Part shown: one piece after another, positions 24,328-33,020 of the stretch
Numbering within the stretch: the first letter of the stretch is position 1
Layout of the letters: the number at the start of each line of letters is the position of its first letter
NCBI RefSeq assembly: GCF_026410925.1
Contig: NZ_CP112972.1
Location: 2,666,001-2,730,000, forward strand
From: Halovenus salina
GTDB taxonomy: Archaea > Halobacteriota > Halobacteria > Halobacteriales > Haloarculaceae
Direction: 5' to 3'
Length of the DNA: 64,000 nt
Program-made: the position numbers and the translations under genes
Notes under the pieces: model-generated
Databases searched by the model: none
What the model was told of the DNA's origin: nothing
The model's input: only the letters and a program-made list of their open reading frames with translations

Positions 24328-25665
24328 ATGGCAGAAGTAGGTATCGACGGTATCGAGATACGAACGGGCAAACTGAAACTCGACCTCGCGGAGACGTTTG
24401 CGCCAGCACAGGGCGACGATCCCGAGAAGTTCACCAAGGGGCTGGGGCTGTACACGTCCTCGTTCCCAGACGTGTACGAGGATATCGTCACGATGGCAGC
24501 AAACGCCTCCCATCGGCTGCTCGACCGGAAAGACCTCTCACTCGAAGATATCGGCCGCATCGACGTGGCGACCGAGAGTGCCTTCGACAAATCCAAACCC
24601 GTCTCGACATACGTTGCCGGCTGTCTCGAACAGGTGTTCGAAGATGACCTGCACCACGCGAACAAGGGCGAACGCAAGTTCGCCTGTGTCGCTGGGACGC
24701 AGGCGCTCGACGACGCGTACAACTGGATTCGCGCGGGTCGCAATCAGGGCCGGAAGGCGCTGGTCATCGCGACCGACACCGCACTCTACGAGCGTGACGA
24801 CCCTGGCGAGTCGACCCAGGGTGCCGGGGCGGTGGCGATGCTCATCGACGAGAACCCGGATCTTGTCGCCTTCAGTGACGCGCAGGGGTACGGCAGTGCC
24901 GACGAAACAGACTTCCTGAAGCCGAACCAGCAGTTCCCCAGCGTCGACGGAAAGCGGTCGATGCAGGTGTACCTCGCCCGGATGCGCGAGGCGATGGAGG
25001 ACTTTGAGCGCAACGGCGGTGACACCCATCCCGACAACTTCGCGCTCATTCCCTTCCACACGCCGTTCCCCGGCATGGTTCGCCGGGCCGCGGCGCTTGG
25101 CTTCCGTCACTGCATCCGCGGGACCGAGGTGGAGGAGGAGGTCGCCGACGAAATTGGCCACCAGCCCCGCGAGGAGTCCTTCGACTCCCACGACGAGTTT
25201 CTGGAAGCACAGAAAGAGTACACCGAGACACTCACCGAGACGGAGATGTACTCACAGTGGTACGCGCAGACAATCGAGCCGACGCTTGCCATCTCCCGGT
25301 ACGTGGGCAACTGGTACACCGGCTCGGTCCACATCGCCCGCGCGGCCGGTTTGCAAGAGGCACTTGAGGAGGGGCGTGACCTGACTGGACGGCAGCTGCT
25401 GGTCGGCTCTTACGGCAGCGGCGCACAGGCCGAGATTCACGCCGAGACCATCCAGCCCGGCTGGGAAGATGAGCTCGGTCAGCTCAACATCGACGAACAA
25501 ATTGAGAACCGCCGCGACATCTCCTTCGACGAGTACGAACAGATACACGACGTTCACAACCACGCTGAATCAATCGAAATGGACCCCCTGACGACGCCGG
25601 AAGGCGAGTTCGTCTTCGACGGCTGGGGTCGCATGGGGGAGCGAAAGTACAGCTACGTCGAGTAA
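24328..25665 (+). CDS. hmgB: hydroxymethylglutaryl-CoA synthase, 445 aa
   Basis: Condenses acetyl-CoA with acetoacetyl-CoA in the mevalonate pathway. The catalytic cysteine is in RKFACVAGTQALDDA (Cys120), the general base glutamate is in ATESAFDKSK (Glu83), and the histidine is in FHTPFPGM. It is of the bacterial/eukaryotic length seen in haloarchaea (445 residues). It is the pathway entry for the isoprenoid lipids whose later steps are encoded at 9.6 kb and 61.5 kb. It starts at ATG 24328 with a TATA-like element about 27 bases upstream. Confidence 0.92.
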   Translation: MAEVGIDGIEIRTGKLKLDLAETFAPAQGDDPEKFTKGLGLYTSSFPDVYEDIVTMAANASHRLLDRKDLSLEDIGRIDVATESAFDKSKPVSTYVAGCLEQVFEDDLHHANKGERKFACVAGTQALDDAYNWIRAGRNQGRKALVIATDTALYERDDPGESTQGAGAVAMLIDENPDLVAFSDAQGYGSADETDFLKPNQQFPSVDGKRSMQVYLARMREAMEDFERNGGDTHPDNFALIPFHTPFPGMVRRAAALGFRHCIRGTEVEEEVADEIGHQPREESFDSHDEFLEAQKEYTETLTETEMYSQWYAQTIEPTLAISRYVGNWYTGSVHIARAAGLQEALEEGRDLTGRQLLVGSYGSGAQAEIHAETIQPGWEDELGQLNIDEQIENRRDISFDEYEQIHDVHNHAESIEMDPLTTPEGEFVFDGWGRMGERKYSYVE

Positions 25666-25671
25666 CAACAC

Positions 25672-25944
25672 TCAGTCGGCGGTACTCTTCCAGGACGGCC
25701 CTTCGGCGTTGAGAGACCGGCTTGGCCGGCCGACGACATCCGTATCCGCACGCTCGGACGCTCGTTCGGTTAGCCTGAGGCCGACGATACCCAACACTGC
25801 ACCGAGAATGACACTTGGCGCGGCCATGAACGCGACGATGGCTGGCAGCCCCAACACCGTCACGAGCAGCCCGTTGGCCACCCAGTTCTTGCGGTCGTCT
25901 ATCTTTCTGTTCGCAGTTCCAGTCACTGGTGGTAGCTGTCTCAT
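25672..25944 (-). CDS. tiny two-helix membrane protein, paralogue A, 90 aa
   Basis: A short basic N-terminus (MRQLPPVTGTANRKIDDRKN), two adjacent hydrophobic segments sharing GLLVTVLGLPAIVAFMAAP and GAVLGIVGLRL, and a polar tail. It is clearly homologous to the 84-residue protein encoded 240 bases upstream on the same strand, and both have the same palindrome in their promoters. Function unknown; size and topology would fit a stress-induced membrane peptide or a subunit. The stop lies six bases from the convergent HMG-CoA synthase stop. Confidence 0.6.
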   Translation of the reverse strand: MRQLPPVTGTANRKIDDRKNWVANGLLVTVLGLPAIVAFMAAPSVILGAVLGIVGLRLTERASERADTDVVGRPSRSLNAEGPSWKSTAD

Positions 25945-25998
25945 TGTATCTAAACAGAGGGGCTATACCCACATAAGTGTAATCTGAATTACGTTTTT

Positions 25999-26012
25999 GT
26001 AAGAGCGGTTAC
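25999..26012 (-). promoter_or_regulatory. shared palindrome in promoter of paralogue A (GTAAG-N4-GTTAC)
   Basis: A near-perfect inverted repeat located about 55 bases ahead of the start codon, flanked by an ATAAGTGTAATC block. The same arrangement precedes paralogue B, where the palindrome is perfect. Confidence 0.55.
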
Positions 26013-26187
26013 TGAAATATTCTTTAGTCGGATTCTGCGGGCGAAACGCTGACAGATGGCTGTTTTGTTTCTCTGGACTGGAGCAGGAGTAACTGCTTAT
26101 TACAAGAATTCGATATACTGACGTCGCGTGGCTGTCCTGTCCTCCGATACGACCCGCGGGAAATCGAAGCGTCAACGAACGAGGCCG

Positions 26188-26442
26188 TCAGCGACTTGGC
26201 TGCTGGCTGTGAGCTGTTCCGCTAGAGCGTCGTTCAGTCACGACAGCGGTTGCGTGTGGGTACAGCAACTCGGCAATTTTCAGCCCGAGAATGCCGACAA
26301 CTGCGCCGGTCATAACTGCGGGGGCAGCCATGAATGCGACCAACAACAGGAGAGGCAACGTCGTCACAGCGAGCCCTCTGACGGTACCGCGCTCGCGGTA
26401 TTCTCTCGTTTTGATTTTCCTCGGTGATTGTGGCTGTCTCAT
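26188..26442 (-). CDS. tiny two-helix membrane protein, paralogue B, 84 aa
   Basis: Homologous to paralogue A along its length: MRQPQSPRKIKTREYRERG, then a hydrophobic stretch LLLLVAFMAAPAVMTGAVVG and ILGLKIAELL, then a polar tail. Start at ATG 26442 matches the MRQ start of paralogue A. The conserved core VAFMAAPxVxxGAVxGIxGL is very similar in both. Duplicated together with its promoter region, which argues that both copies are expressed in the same way. No known family. Confidence 0.6.
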   Translation of the reverse strand: MRQPQSPRKIKTREYRERGTVRGLAVTTLPLLLLVAFMAAPAVMTGAVVGILGLKIAELLYPHATAVVTERRSSGTAHSQQPSR

Positions 26443-26496
26443 CGTAACTGTACAGATGGACCAAGTCTCCATAAGTGTAATCAGAATGAATATTCT

Positions 26497-26510
26497 GTAA
26501 CAAAGGTTAC
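26497..26510 (-). promoter_or_regulatory. shared palindrome in promoter of paralogue B (GTAAC-N4-GTTAC)
   Basis: A perfect 5+4+5 inverted repeat about 55 bases ahead of the start codon, accompanied by the same ATAAGTGTAATC block as in the promoter of paralogue A. Confidence 0.6.
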
Positions 26511-26578
26511 TGAAGAACTCTTCTGTTTGCGGGTAGCTAACCGGTGACGGTTTTTGCGCGGCGTTCGAACGGGGGCCG

Positions 26579-27421
26579 ATGGCAGTACACAGCGAGAGCG
26601 ACACGTTCGATATCGGGGGAGAACTGAGCGTCCATCGACTGGGATACGGTGCGATGCGTATTACGGGCGACGACATCATCGGCACGCCCGACGACGAGGA
26701 CAGCGCGGTCGATATCGTCAGAGAGGCGGTTGAGATGGGTGTCGATTTCATCGATACGGCAGACTCGTACGGTCCTGGTGTGAGCGAGCGGTTGCTGGGG
26801 GAAGCACTAACTCCCGAAGACGACGTCGTCGTTGCGACGAAGGCGGGGCTGCTGCGCAACAGCGAGGGGGAGTGGCTTCCACACGGAGATCCCGACTACA
26901 TCCGCAATCAGGTGCTCGTCAGCCGTGACCGACTCGGCGTCGACACCATCGATCTCTATCAGCTCCACCGACCCGACCCAGATACACCCTTTGAGGACTC
27001 TGTGACGGCGTTTGCAGAGCTGAAAGACGAGGGCTTTGTCGACCACGTCGGACTCTCGAACGTCTCCGTCGAGCAACTCGAAACTGCCCGCGACCACGTT
27101 GAGGTCGCTACCGTTCAAAACCAGTACAACGTCGCCAACCGCGACGACGAGGATGTCCTTGAAGCCTGCGAGGAGTACAATATCGGGTTCATTCCGTGGT
27201 ATCCAATGGCCGCTGGCGACCTGGATGAACTGGGTGAAGACTTGCGTGCGGTCGCCGACACCCACGACGCGACTCGCCACCAGATTGCGCTCGCCTGGCT
27301 ACTCGAACACTCCGACGTGACGCTACCGATTCCTGGTACGTCGAGTCTGGCCCACCTCGAAGAGAATGTCGCCGCGGCGGGTATCGAACTCACCGAGGGA
27401 GAGTACGACCGGCTCTGCTGA
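26579..27421 (+). CDS. aldo/keto reductase, 280 aa
   Basis: An NAD(P)H-dependent oxidoreductase with the TIM-barrel AKR fold. The catalytic tetrad is complete: Asp in DTADSYG, Tyr in the same motif, Lys in VATKAG and His in LYQLHRPD. The C-terminal cofactor-binding stretch IPGTSSLAHLEEN is also typical. It resembles the YghZ/pyridoxal-reductase-like group; the substrate is unknown. It starts at ATG 26579, the first in frame. Confidence 0.87.
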   Translation: MAVHSESDTFDIGGELSVHRLGYGAMRITGDDIIGTPDDEDSAVDIVREAVEMGVDFIDTADSYGPGVSERLLGEALTPEDDVVVATKAGLLRNSEGEWLPHGDPDYIRNQVLVSRDRLGVDTIDLYQLHRPDPDTPFEDSVTAFAELKDEGFVDHVGLSNVSVEQLETARDHVEVATVQNQYNVANRDDEDVLEACEEYNIGFIPWYPMAAGDLDELGEDLRAVADTHDATRHQIALAWLLEHSDVTLPIPGTSSLAHLEENVAAAGIELTEGEYDRLC

Positions 27422-27477
27422 GGGCAGCGCTGTCCCGGCCGCGACGAGACTTTGTAGCTGGCGTGATAACCAGGCGT

Positions 27478-28107
27478 ATGAGCCAACGGACTTCGACCCA
27501 ACTCACCGTCTACGCCGACTACGTGTGTCCATTCTGTTATCTTGGTTACGCATCGCTCGATTCCTATCTGGCCGAGCGCGAAGAACCGCTGTCTCTGAGC
27601 TGGCATCCGTTCGACCTCCGGGCGAGTCAGCGACAGCCAGACGGAACTATCGACCATGATGTCGACACTGGGAAAGACGACGAATACTACGAGGAAGCAC
27701 GCAAGAACGTCGAGCAGCTGGCCGATCAGTACGAGGTCGAGATGGTCCAGAACCTCTCGAAGGATATCGATTCCTACGACGCACAGCGTGTCGGGCTCCG
27801 TGCCTCCGACGAGTATCCCGAGCGATTTGACGCATTCCACCGCGGGGTCTTCGACGCGCTCTGGGAGGAGGGGCGCGATATCGGCGACCAGTCGGTGCTC
27901 GCGTCGGTGGCCAGTGAGGCAGAGCTCCCCGAAGCGTTCGTTGCTGAGACGCTTGGCGACGACGCGAGTGCTGACCGGCTCGACCAGGCCTTCGCCGCCG
28001 CACAGAGTCAACGCATAACCGGCGTGCCGACGTTTGTCGCCGGCGAACACGCTGCTCGTGGTGCAGTCCCGCCGGAACACCTCCGGAGGCTCGTCGAGGG
28101 GGCCTGA
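27478..28107 (+). CDS. FrnE-like DsbA-family thioredoxin-fold protein, 209 aa
   Basis: A cytosolic DsbA relative: the active site CPFC lies at the end of strand 1 (YADYVCPFCYLGY), a helical insertion follows, and the cis-proline loop is TGVPTFV. This arrangement fits the FrnE/2-hydroxychromene-2-carboxylate isomerase branch, linked elsewhere to oxidative-stress thiol handling. There is no signal peptide. The ATG at 27478 gives MSQRTSTQ; one five codons earlier is possible but adds basic residues. Confidence 0.8.
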   Translation: MSQRTSTQLTVYADYVCPFCYLGYASLDSYLAEREEPLSLSWHPFDLRASQRQPDGTIDHDVDTGKDDEYYEEARKNVEQLADQYEVEMVQNLSKDIDSYDAQRVGLRASDEYPERFDAFHRGVFDALWEEGRDIGDQSVLASVASEAELPEAFVAETLGDDASADRLDQAFAAAQSQRITGVPTFVAGEHAARGAVPPEHLRRLVEGA

Positions 28108-28154
28108 GCAGACACCGGAAACTATAATCGGGGGGAACGTTGGTTCGGGCAGAG

Positions 28155-28514
28155 ATGAGAGAGGTCTTGCTTGTCGACGACGCGAAGTTCATGCGGAACC
28201 TCTATCGCGCACTTCTCGAAGAAACACCAGTGACTGTCGTCGCCGAAGCCACAAATGGCGTCGAGGGAGTTGATGCCTACAAGGAACACGACCCGGATGT
28301 CGTGGTGATGAACGTGCGCATGCCGGTGCTTGACGGTATCGACGCGACCGAGGAGATCGTCGCCTACGACCCGGATGCGACAGTTGTCATCTGTTCCGGG
28401 AACCGCCAGGAAGAGAAGATGAGGGCCGCGGTGGAGGCTGGCGCAGCCGATTACCTCACGAAACCGTTCCAGCGTGACGGCTTTCTCAATGCCGTTACCG
28501 GACCGAATGAGTGA
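28155..28514 (+). CDS. single-domain response-regulator-like receiver lacking the phospho-acceptor Asp, 119 aa
   Basis: A CheY-like receiver domain. The acidic pair (DD, residues 8-9), the switch Ser in VICSG and the conserved Lys in LTKPF are present. The phospho-acceptor position, however, reads VVVMNVRMP: Asn53 (codon AAC) stands where aspartate is expected, so normal phosphorylation should be impossible. It may act as a constitutive or protein-binding pseudo-receiver. No histidine kinase or output gene is next to it; the neighbours are a FrnE-like protein and an HD hydrolase on the same strand. Confidence 0.8.
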   Translation: MREVLLVDDAKFMRNLYRALLEETPVTVVAEATNGVEGVDAYKEHDPDVVVMNVRMPVLDGIDATEEIVAYDPDATVVICSGNRQEEKMRAAVEAGAADYLTKPFQRDGFLNAVTGPNE

Positions 28515-28583
28515 GCCGGCGTCGGGTCCACGCAGGCGGACGGAAACGAAACCGTAATCGAGCGGGAACTGATTACTCCAACA

Positions 28584-29747
28584 ATGAATCCCGTCAAGGA
28601 CAGTGTCCACGACTACATCAGGCTCGACCCTGTGGCCGCTGAACTGGTGGATACGCCAACGTTCCAGCGCCTGCGCCACATCAAACAGCTCTCGACGGTT
28701 CGGCTGGTGTACCCGTCTGCGAACCACACCCGTTTCGAGCACAGTCTCGGCGTCTATCACCTTGCCAGCAACGCCCTCGACCACCTCGCTGTCGATTCGG
28801 ACACGGCCAGACACACCCGCGCGGCGGCGCTGTTACACGACATCGGGCACGGGCCCTACGGCCACCAGACCGAAGACCTCATCCGCCGTCGGACGGGGAC
28901 CGACCACGACGAGGTCGGCTGGCTGCTCACTGACAGCGACCGGGCGGTCTGTCAGGTGCTCGAATCCCACGACCTCGACCCCGAGCGAGTCACCGCCCTC
29001 ATCGCCGGAGAGGGGCGTCTCGGACCGCTAGTGGCCGGCGAGCTCGACGTTGACCGGATGGACTACCTCGTCAGAGACGCCCACCACACAGGGGTTCCGT
29101 ACGGAACCGTCGACCACGGGCGGCTCGTCCGCGAGCTCCGTCTCGAGGGAGGCAGACTCACCCTCGCAGCGGGCAACGTGCCGACTGCGGAGTCGCTGTT
29201 GCTCGCGCGCTCGCTAATGAACGCTGTCGTCTACAGACACCACGTCTCGCGTATCGCAGGGGCGATGCTCGACCGGGCTTGCGAGCAGTACCTGGACGCC
29301 ACTGAGACGACGGTCTCTGAGTTCCGTCGGATGGCCGACCACGACCTGCTCGTTGCTCTCCAGGAGACTGAACTAGGTTGTCGAATCGAGTCCCGAGACC
29401 TCTACAAACGAGCGATTTGGGCTGGCCTGGATCGTGTTCCCTCCGAGATTCTCGACGTGACCTACGGCGATGCCCGCGACGCCGAACGCGAAATCGCAGA
29501 CGCCGCGGGCGTCGACCCGGCAGCAGTCATCGTCGACGTGCCGAGCCGACCAGGGCTGAAGGAACTCGGGACGAACGTCGTTGTCGACGGCATCGTCCGC
29601 CGGCTCGAAGACACCTCCGAACTCGCAGCCAGCATCCGTGCGGCCGAGCGGACACGCTGGCGTCTGGGTGTCTACTGTCCGGGCCGCCTCACCGAACAGG
29701 TGAGTGACGCTGCCCGAGAAGTCCTTGGACTCCGTCCGACAGCGTAA
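28584..29747 (+). CDS. HD-domain phosphohydrolase (dGTPase/SAMHD1-like), 387 aa
   Basis: The HD motif set is intact: HTRFEHSLGV (first His), LLHDIGHGPYGH (HD pair and following His) and LDVDRMDYLVRDA (distal Asp). This order is that of dGTP triphosphohydrolase-like HD proteins. The C-terminal 150 residues are helical and have no clear family. The enzyme could control nucleotide pools; the substrate is not shown by the sequence. The start is ATG at 28584. Confidence 0.82.
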   Translation: MNPVKDSVHDYIRLDPVAAELVDTPTFQRLRHIKQLSTVRLVYPSANHTRFEHSLGVYHLASNALDHLAVDSDTARHTRAAALLHDIGHGPYGHQTEDLIRRRTGTDHDEVGWLLTDSDRAVCQVLESHDLDPERVTALIAGEGRLGPLVAGELDVDRMDYLVRDAHHTGVPYGTVDHGRLVRELRLEGGRLTLAAGNVPTAESLLLARSLMNAVVYRHHVSRIAGAMLDRACEQYLDATETTVSEFRRMADHDLLVALQETELGCRIESRDLYKRAIWAGLDRVPSEILDVTYGDARDAEREIADAAGVDPAAVIVDVPSRPGLKELGTNVVVDGIVRRLEDTSELAASIRAAERTRWRLGVYCPGRLTEQVSDAAREVLGLRPTA

Positions 29748-29751
29748 CTCC

Positions 29752-31023
29752 TCACTCGAGGCCAAGGTGGTCTCGGACACCGGGCGTCGTTCCCGGTACG
29801 GTCTCTGGCTCTGTGCCTGCCTCGACGGCGGCGTCGGGGTCTTTGAGGAGGTGTCCGGTTGTGAGACAGACGACTTCCTCGTCTTCAGTAACGACTCCCT
29901 CTTCACGTAGGGTGCGAAGGCCAGCAATCGACGCTGCCGACGCCGGCTCGACGCCAACGCCCTCTCTCGCCAACTCCTGCTGTGCGGCCTGTATCTCCTC
30001 GTCGGCGACGGCGGCGGCCGTCCCGCCGGTCTCGCGGATACCTGGAAGTGCTTTCGGTGCATTGACGGGATTCCCGATGCGGATTGCCGTCGCGCTCGTC
30101 TCGACAGACTCCCAGCGACGCGTCTCCGCTCTGTTCTCTTCGATTGCCTCGACCATCGGAGCAGCTCCCTCAGCTTGGACGCCAGTCAACTTTGGCACGT
30201 CCGAGCTCTCGAGTGCGCCGCTTGCCACGAGTTCGCGGAAACACTTGTAGAGTGCGGCGGTGTTGCCCGCATTGCCGACCGGTAGCACAATTCTATCCGG
30301 GTACGACCCTTCTTCATCCCGGAACTGTTCGAGGATTTCGAGCCCGATTGTCTTCTGGCCCTCCAGCCGGAACGGATTGAGCGAGTTCAGCAGGTAGACA
30401 TCGCCGCGGTCGGCGAGGTCTCCGACGATATCGAGGCAGGTGTCGAAGTTGCCGTCGACTTCGAGGATTCGCGCGCCGTGACAGCTCGCCTGTGCGATTT
30501 TTCCGGCGGCGACTTTTCCCTGTGGGAGGAGAACGAGCGTCTCTAAGCCGGCACGCGAGCCGTATGCCGAGAGTGCCGCGCTCGTGTTGCCCGTCGAGGC
30601 ACACGCCAGGCGCTCGACGCCCATCTGCTCGGCGACGCGGACGCCGACTGTCATTCCCCTGTCTTTAAAGCTTCCAGTGGGGTTCATCCCCTCGTGTTTG
30701 ACCCGTAGCCGGCCGACGCCGATTGATGATTTCAGACGCGGGACATCGTGCAGCGGCGTCGCACCCTCGGGAAGGGAGACGCCCGACTCGAAGGGAAGCG
30801 CAGCGTCGTAGCGCCAGACGCCACGACCCTCGAAGTCGTTCCAGGTCGGCAGGTCTGCGTACCTGACTTCGAGCAGTCCATCGCAGTCGTCACAGACGTA
30901 CCGGACCGTTTCGAAGGGTGGGAACTGCTCGCCACAGGCAATACACGAAAGCCAGACGCCCCCAGTCGAGCAGGTAGGTTCCTCGCCGTGCAACTCGAAG
31001 TGAGACCGTTCAGTGCCGCTCAT
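29752..31023 (-). CDS. thrC: threonine synthase, 423 aa
   Basis: Converts O-phosphohomoserine to threonine with PLP. The N-terminal zinc ribbon has CIAC and CDDC, the PLP lysine lies in NPTGSFKDRGMT, the phosphate loop is STGNTSAA and the metal/ring region is TTGHLLK. The length is normal for archaeal ThrC, longer than the second copy at 8.5 kb, so this is the better candidate for the biosynthetic enzyme. It ends four bases from the HD gene stop (convergent). Confidence 0.9.
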   Translation of the reverse strand: MSGTERSHFELHGEEPTCSTGGVWLSCIACGEQFPPFETVRYVCDDCDGLLEVRYADLPTWNDFEGRGVWRYDAALPFESGVSLPEGATPLHDVPRLKSSIGVGRLRVKHEGMNPTGSFKDRGMTVGVRVAEQMGVERLACASTGNTSAALSAYGSRAGLETLVLLPQGKVAAGKIAQASCHGARILEVDGNFDTCLDIVGDLADRGDVYLLNSLNPFRLEGQKTIGLEILEQFRDEEGSYPDRIVLPVGNAGNTAALYKCFRELVASGALESSDVPKLTGVQAEGAAPMVEAIEENRAETRRWESVETSATAIRIGNPVNAPKALPGIRETGGTAAAVADEEIQAAQQELAREGVGVEPASAASIAGLRTLREEGVVTEDEEVVCLTTGHLLKDPDAAVEAGTEPETVPGTTPGVRDHLGLE

Positions 31024-31171
31024 TACCGACACGTCGGGCGGGACCAACAAAAATCAGGTGCCTCTCGTCGTGATTAGTCTGGGTCTTTTTACGCCCGATT
31101 CATCGAACTGGCTGTTTCACGGCCTGAAGAACAAAACAGGCAACCGCCTGTCAAACGACCCACAACGATCA

Positions 31172-31555
31172 CTAGCAGTCGTCTCCAAACTCGTCGATTC
31201 GCTCGTGGACATAGCCGGCCCACGCCTCGAGGGTCTCGTGCATCAGCTCTCGGGCTTCCGGAAGCGGCGTCGGCGTGTACTGGTAGACGTGACCACCACC
31301 GTCAAGCAGCCGACGCTCGCGGTCTGCCAGCTCTTTTTCCCGCAACGTCGACAGCGACCTGTTGACGTTACTTCGGTCGCGGTCGAGTTCCGCCGCGAGT
31401 TCTTCGACGGTGCTACCCGGATTGTCGAGCAACGTTTCGTAAGTGCGGGCTTCGTGGCGCTGAATCCCGAAGACACAGGTCAGTACCTCCTCGAGACCCG
31501 GCTCCTCTTCGAGCATAAGGTCACGGAAATCCTGGGGGGACGGGTCGGCCTTCAT
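31172..31555 (-). CDS. TrmB-like HTH transcriptional regulator, 127 aa
   Basis: A winged-helix protein of the TrmB N-terminal type. Helices GIQRHEARTYETLLDNPG, STVEELAAELDRDRSNVNRS and a wing around REKELADRERRLL are the expected order. It has no sugar-binding C-terminal domain, so it is a short regulator; its C-terminal helix could dimerise. Start ATG at 31555 is preceded by a TATA-like AT-rich stretch. Targets unknown. Confidence 0.8.
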   Translation of the reverse strand: MKADPSPQDFRDLMLEEEPGLEEVLTCVFGIQRHEARTYETLLDNPGSTVEELAAELDRDRSNVNRSLSTLREKELADRERRLLDGGGHVYQYTPTPLPEARELMHETLEAWAGYVHERIDEFGDDC

Positions 31556-31641
31556 GCTTTAGATACAGAGCGCCGACAGAATAAATCCACTCGTTCGGTA
31601 CGGCAAGCTGGCTCTCTACAGACAGAGGCCGCCGAGACGAG

Positions 31642-32247
31642 TCAGTTGCCGTCGTTGACGACCGCCGTCTCGAATCCGTCGTCGGTGACCTCGACGCCTG
31701 CCGCACAGACCGTGTGTTCGAACTCGTGGTCGTACAGCTCACGAGCGGCATCGCTAGCGGTGCTGGCTGTCAGGTCGAACGGCTCCGGAGTATTTCGTTC
31801 GTACGTCGCAACCAGTGTCGGCTCGTGTACCTCTTCGACGACGAGTCCGTCCCGACGGACGGTCCCGATATACCCGGCCGGCGTCTCGGTTGTCGTGGAA
31901 TCGTCGTTCAGTCCGACGATTCCTGCTATCCGCGGCGTATCGTAGTCGTCTTTCTCGAAGTCGAGCGCGAGCAGCGGTTCGGCCAGCGCATCCCGTGCTG
32001 GATATCCGAGTGCGAGCTTCTCGGCAATCGGGTCGACGTGCGACCCGTTTCCGACAACTGCCCCCTGGTCGGTGAGCTGGACGCAGTTGTACGCGATGTA
32101 GGGGTTGTCTGTCTCTGGGGCGTCTGGAGTAGGGCCCACGGTGATTGTGTCCTCTCGTTTGATTGCTGCTCTGTTGGGGAACGACCGTGATGAGACGCGG
32201 TACGCGCCGACCGTCGGGCCGACGACGACGAACCGTCCAACGTACAT
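31642..32247 (-). CDS. purO: IMP cyclohydrolase, archaeal PurO type, 201 aa
   Basis: Closes the purine ring of FAICAR to give inosine monophosphate, replacing the PurH cyclohydrolase domain in archaea. The characteristic opening [11 protein letters not shown] followed by [12 protein letters not shown] and the AYNCVQ segment identify it. Length about 200 residues as usual. It pairs functionally with purF at 59.3 kb. Upstream is a long GC-rich hairpin region before tRNA-Gln. Confidence 0.9.
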   Translation of the reverse strand: MYVGRFVVVGPTVGAYRVSSRSFPNRAAIKREDTITVGPTPDAPETDNPYIAYNCVQLTDQGAVVGNGSHVDPIAEKLALGYPARDALAEPLLALDFEKDDYDTPRIAGIVGLNDDSTTTETPAGYIGTVRRDGLVVEEVHEPTLVATYERNTPEPFDLTASTASDAARELYDHEFEHTVCAAGVEVTDDGFETAVVNDGN

Positions 32248-32351
32248 GCTATGTGTGTCACCCGGCCCGGCGCATGTAGGTGTCGATATTTTTTGGCGCT
32301 GGGAGGGACTACATTACCCCGCAAATGGCGAACAGCCGACACTGACGGCGA

Positions 32352-32390
32352 CGCGAAGCGATGTGTCGGGCTCCCGCGTGTCGCTTCGCG
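32352..32390. repeat. hairpin with perfect 10-bp stem
   Basis: CGCGAAGCGA at 32352-32361 pairs exactly with TCGCTTCGCG at 32381-32390, leaving a 19-base loop. About 30 bases downstream lies a TATA-like GTATATAAAATCC sequence, so an unannotated small transcript is possible. Function unknown. Confidence 0.5.
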
Positions 32391-32491
32391 GCGATTCTCA
32401 GAGCACAGCGCGTGTGGCCTCGCTATGGTATATAAAATCCAGGCCGAACCGTCGCCCAGCAGTACAGGAGGCGTCCGACTGCTTCGACACG

Positions 32492-32500
32492 CATAAATAC
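32492..32500 (+). promoter_or_regulatory. TATA-like box for tRNA-Gln
   Basis: CATAAATAC lies 24-32 bases before the 5' end of tRNA-Gln. Confidence 0.5.
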
Positions 32501-32523
32501 ACCCGCGAATTATGCAAAATCGA

Positions 32524-32596
32524 AGTCCCGTGGGGTAGTGGCCAATCCTGTCAGCTTCTGGGGCTGACGACGGAAGTTCGAATCTTCCCGGGACTA
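32524..32596 (+). tRNA. tRNA-Gln (CUG)
   Basis: Acceptor AGTCCCG pairs with CGGGACT. The anticodon stem TCAGC pairs with GCTGA around TTCTGGG (anticodon CUG). The T arm is GGAAG-TTCGAAT-CTTCC, and the discriminator is A. It is 73 bases with no intron. Confidence 0.93.
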
Positions 32597-32703
32597 CTTT
32601 TCCCGAACACTGACACAGAGCAGTCTTGTCTCTAGAACTGTCTCTCATTCGCCTTTCTCTGGCGTGTGGTTGTTGGGACTCTTGATCGGTGTTTGAGTAG
32701 AAA

Positions 32704-32837
32704 TGCCCGGGGAGGGCTCCGAACCCTCGATCTCCGCATGTCCCAGGTACGAGGCGAACCTCGCGGGAATGCCGGAGTGTGCCGCGTTGATTGAAACCCT
32801 ATGAGTGCGGCGCTATGACCAGCTAAGCCACCCGGGC
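32704..32837 (-). tRNA. elongator tRNA-Met (CAU) with 60-base intron
   Basis: Exons are 32837-32800 and 32739-32704. Acceptor GCCCGGG pairs with CCCGGGC, and the anticodon stem CCGCA pairs with TGCGG once the intron (32799-32740) is removed after position 37, the usual archaeal site, restoring loop CTCATAA (anticodon CAU). The intron can form the bulge-helix-bulge expected for archaeal splicing. The T loop reads TTCGGAG, with G at the normally invariant A58 position; this is worth checking. Confidence 0.88.
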
Positions 32838-33020
32838 GCACTCGGTGATAGCGGAGTGGTTGACTTTAACGTTCCCATCCAAAGCTGCCATCGCCAACAA
32901 TCCGCATACCCTCTCATCGTGATTGTCGCGAGTCTGTACCGCTCCGCGTCTGGATAGTGGAAGGTGAGACCAGCACAACCATCGGATTGTTGCCTGGCAG
33001 AGAATTACCGCCAATCGGTA

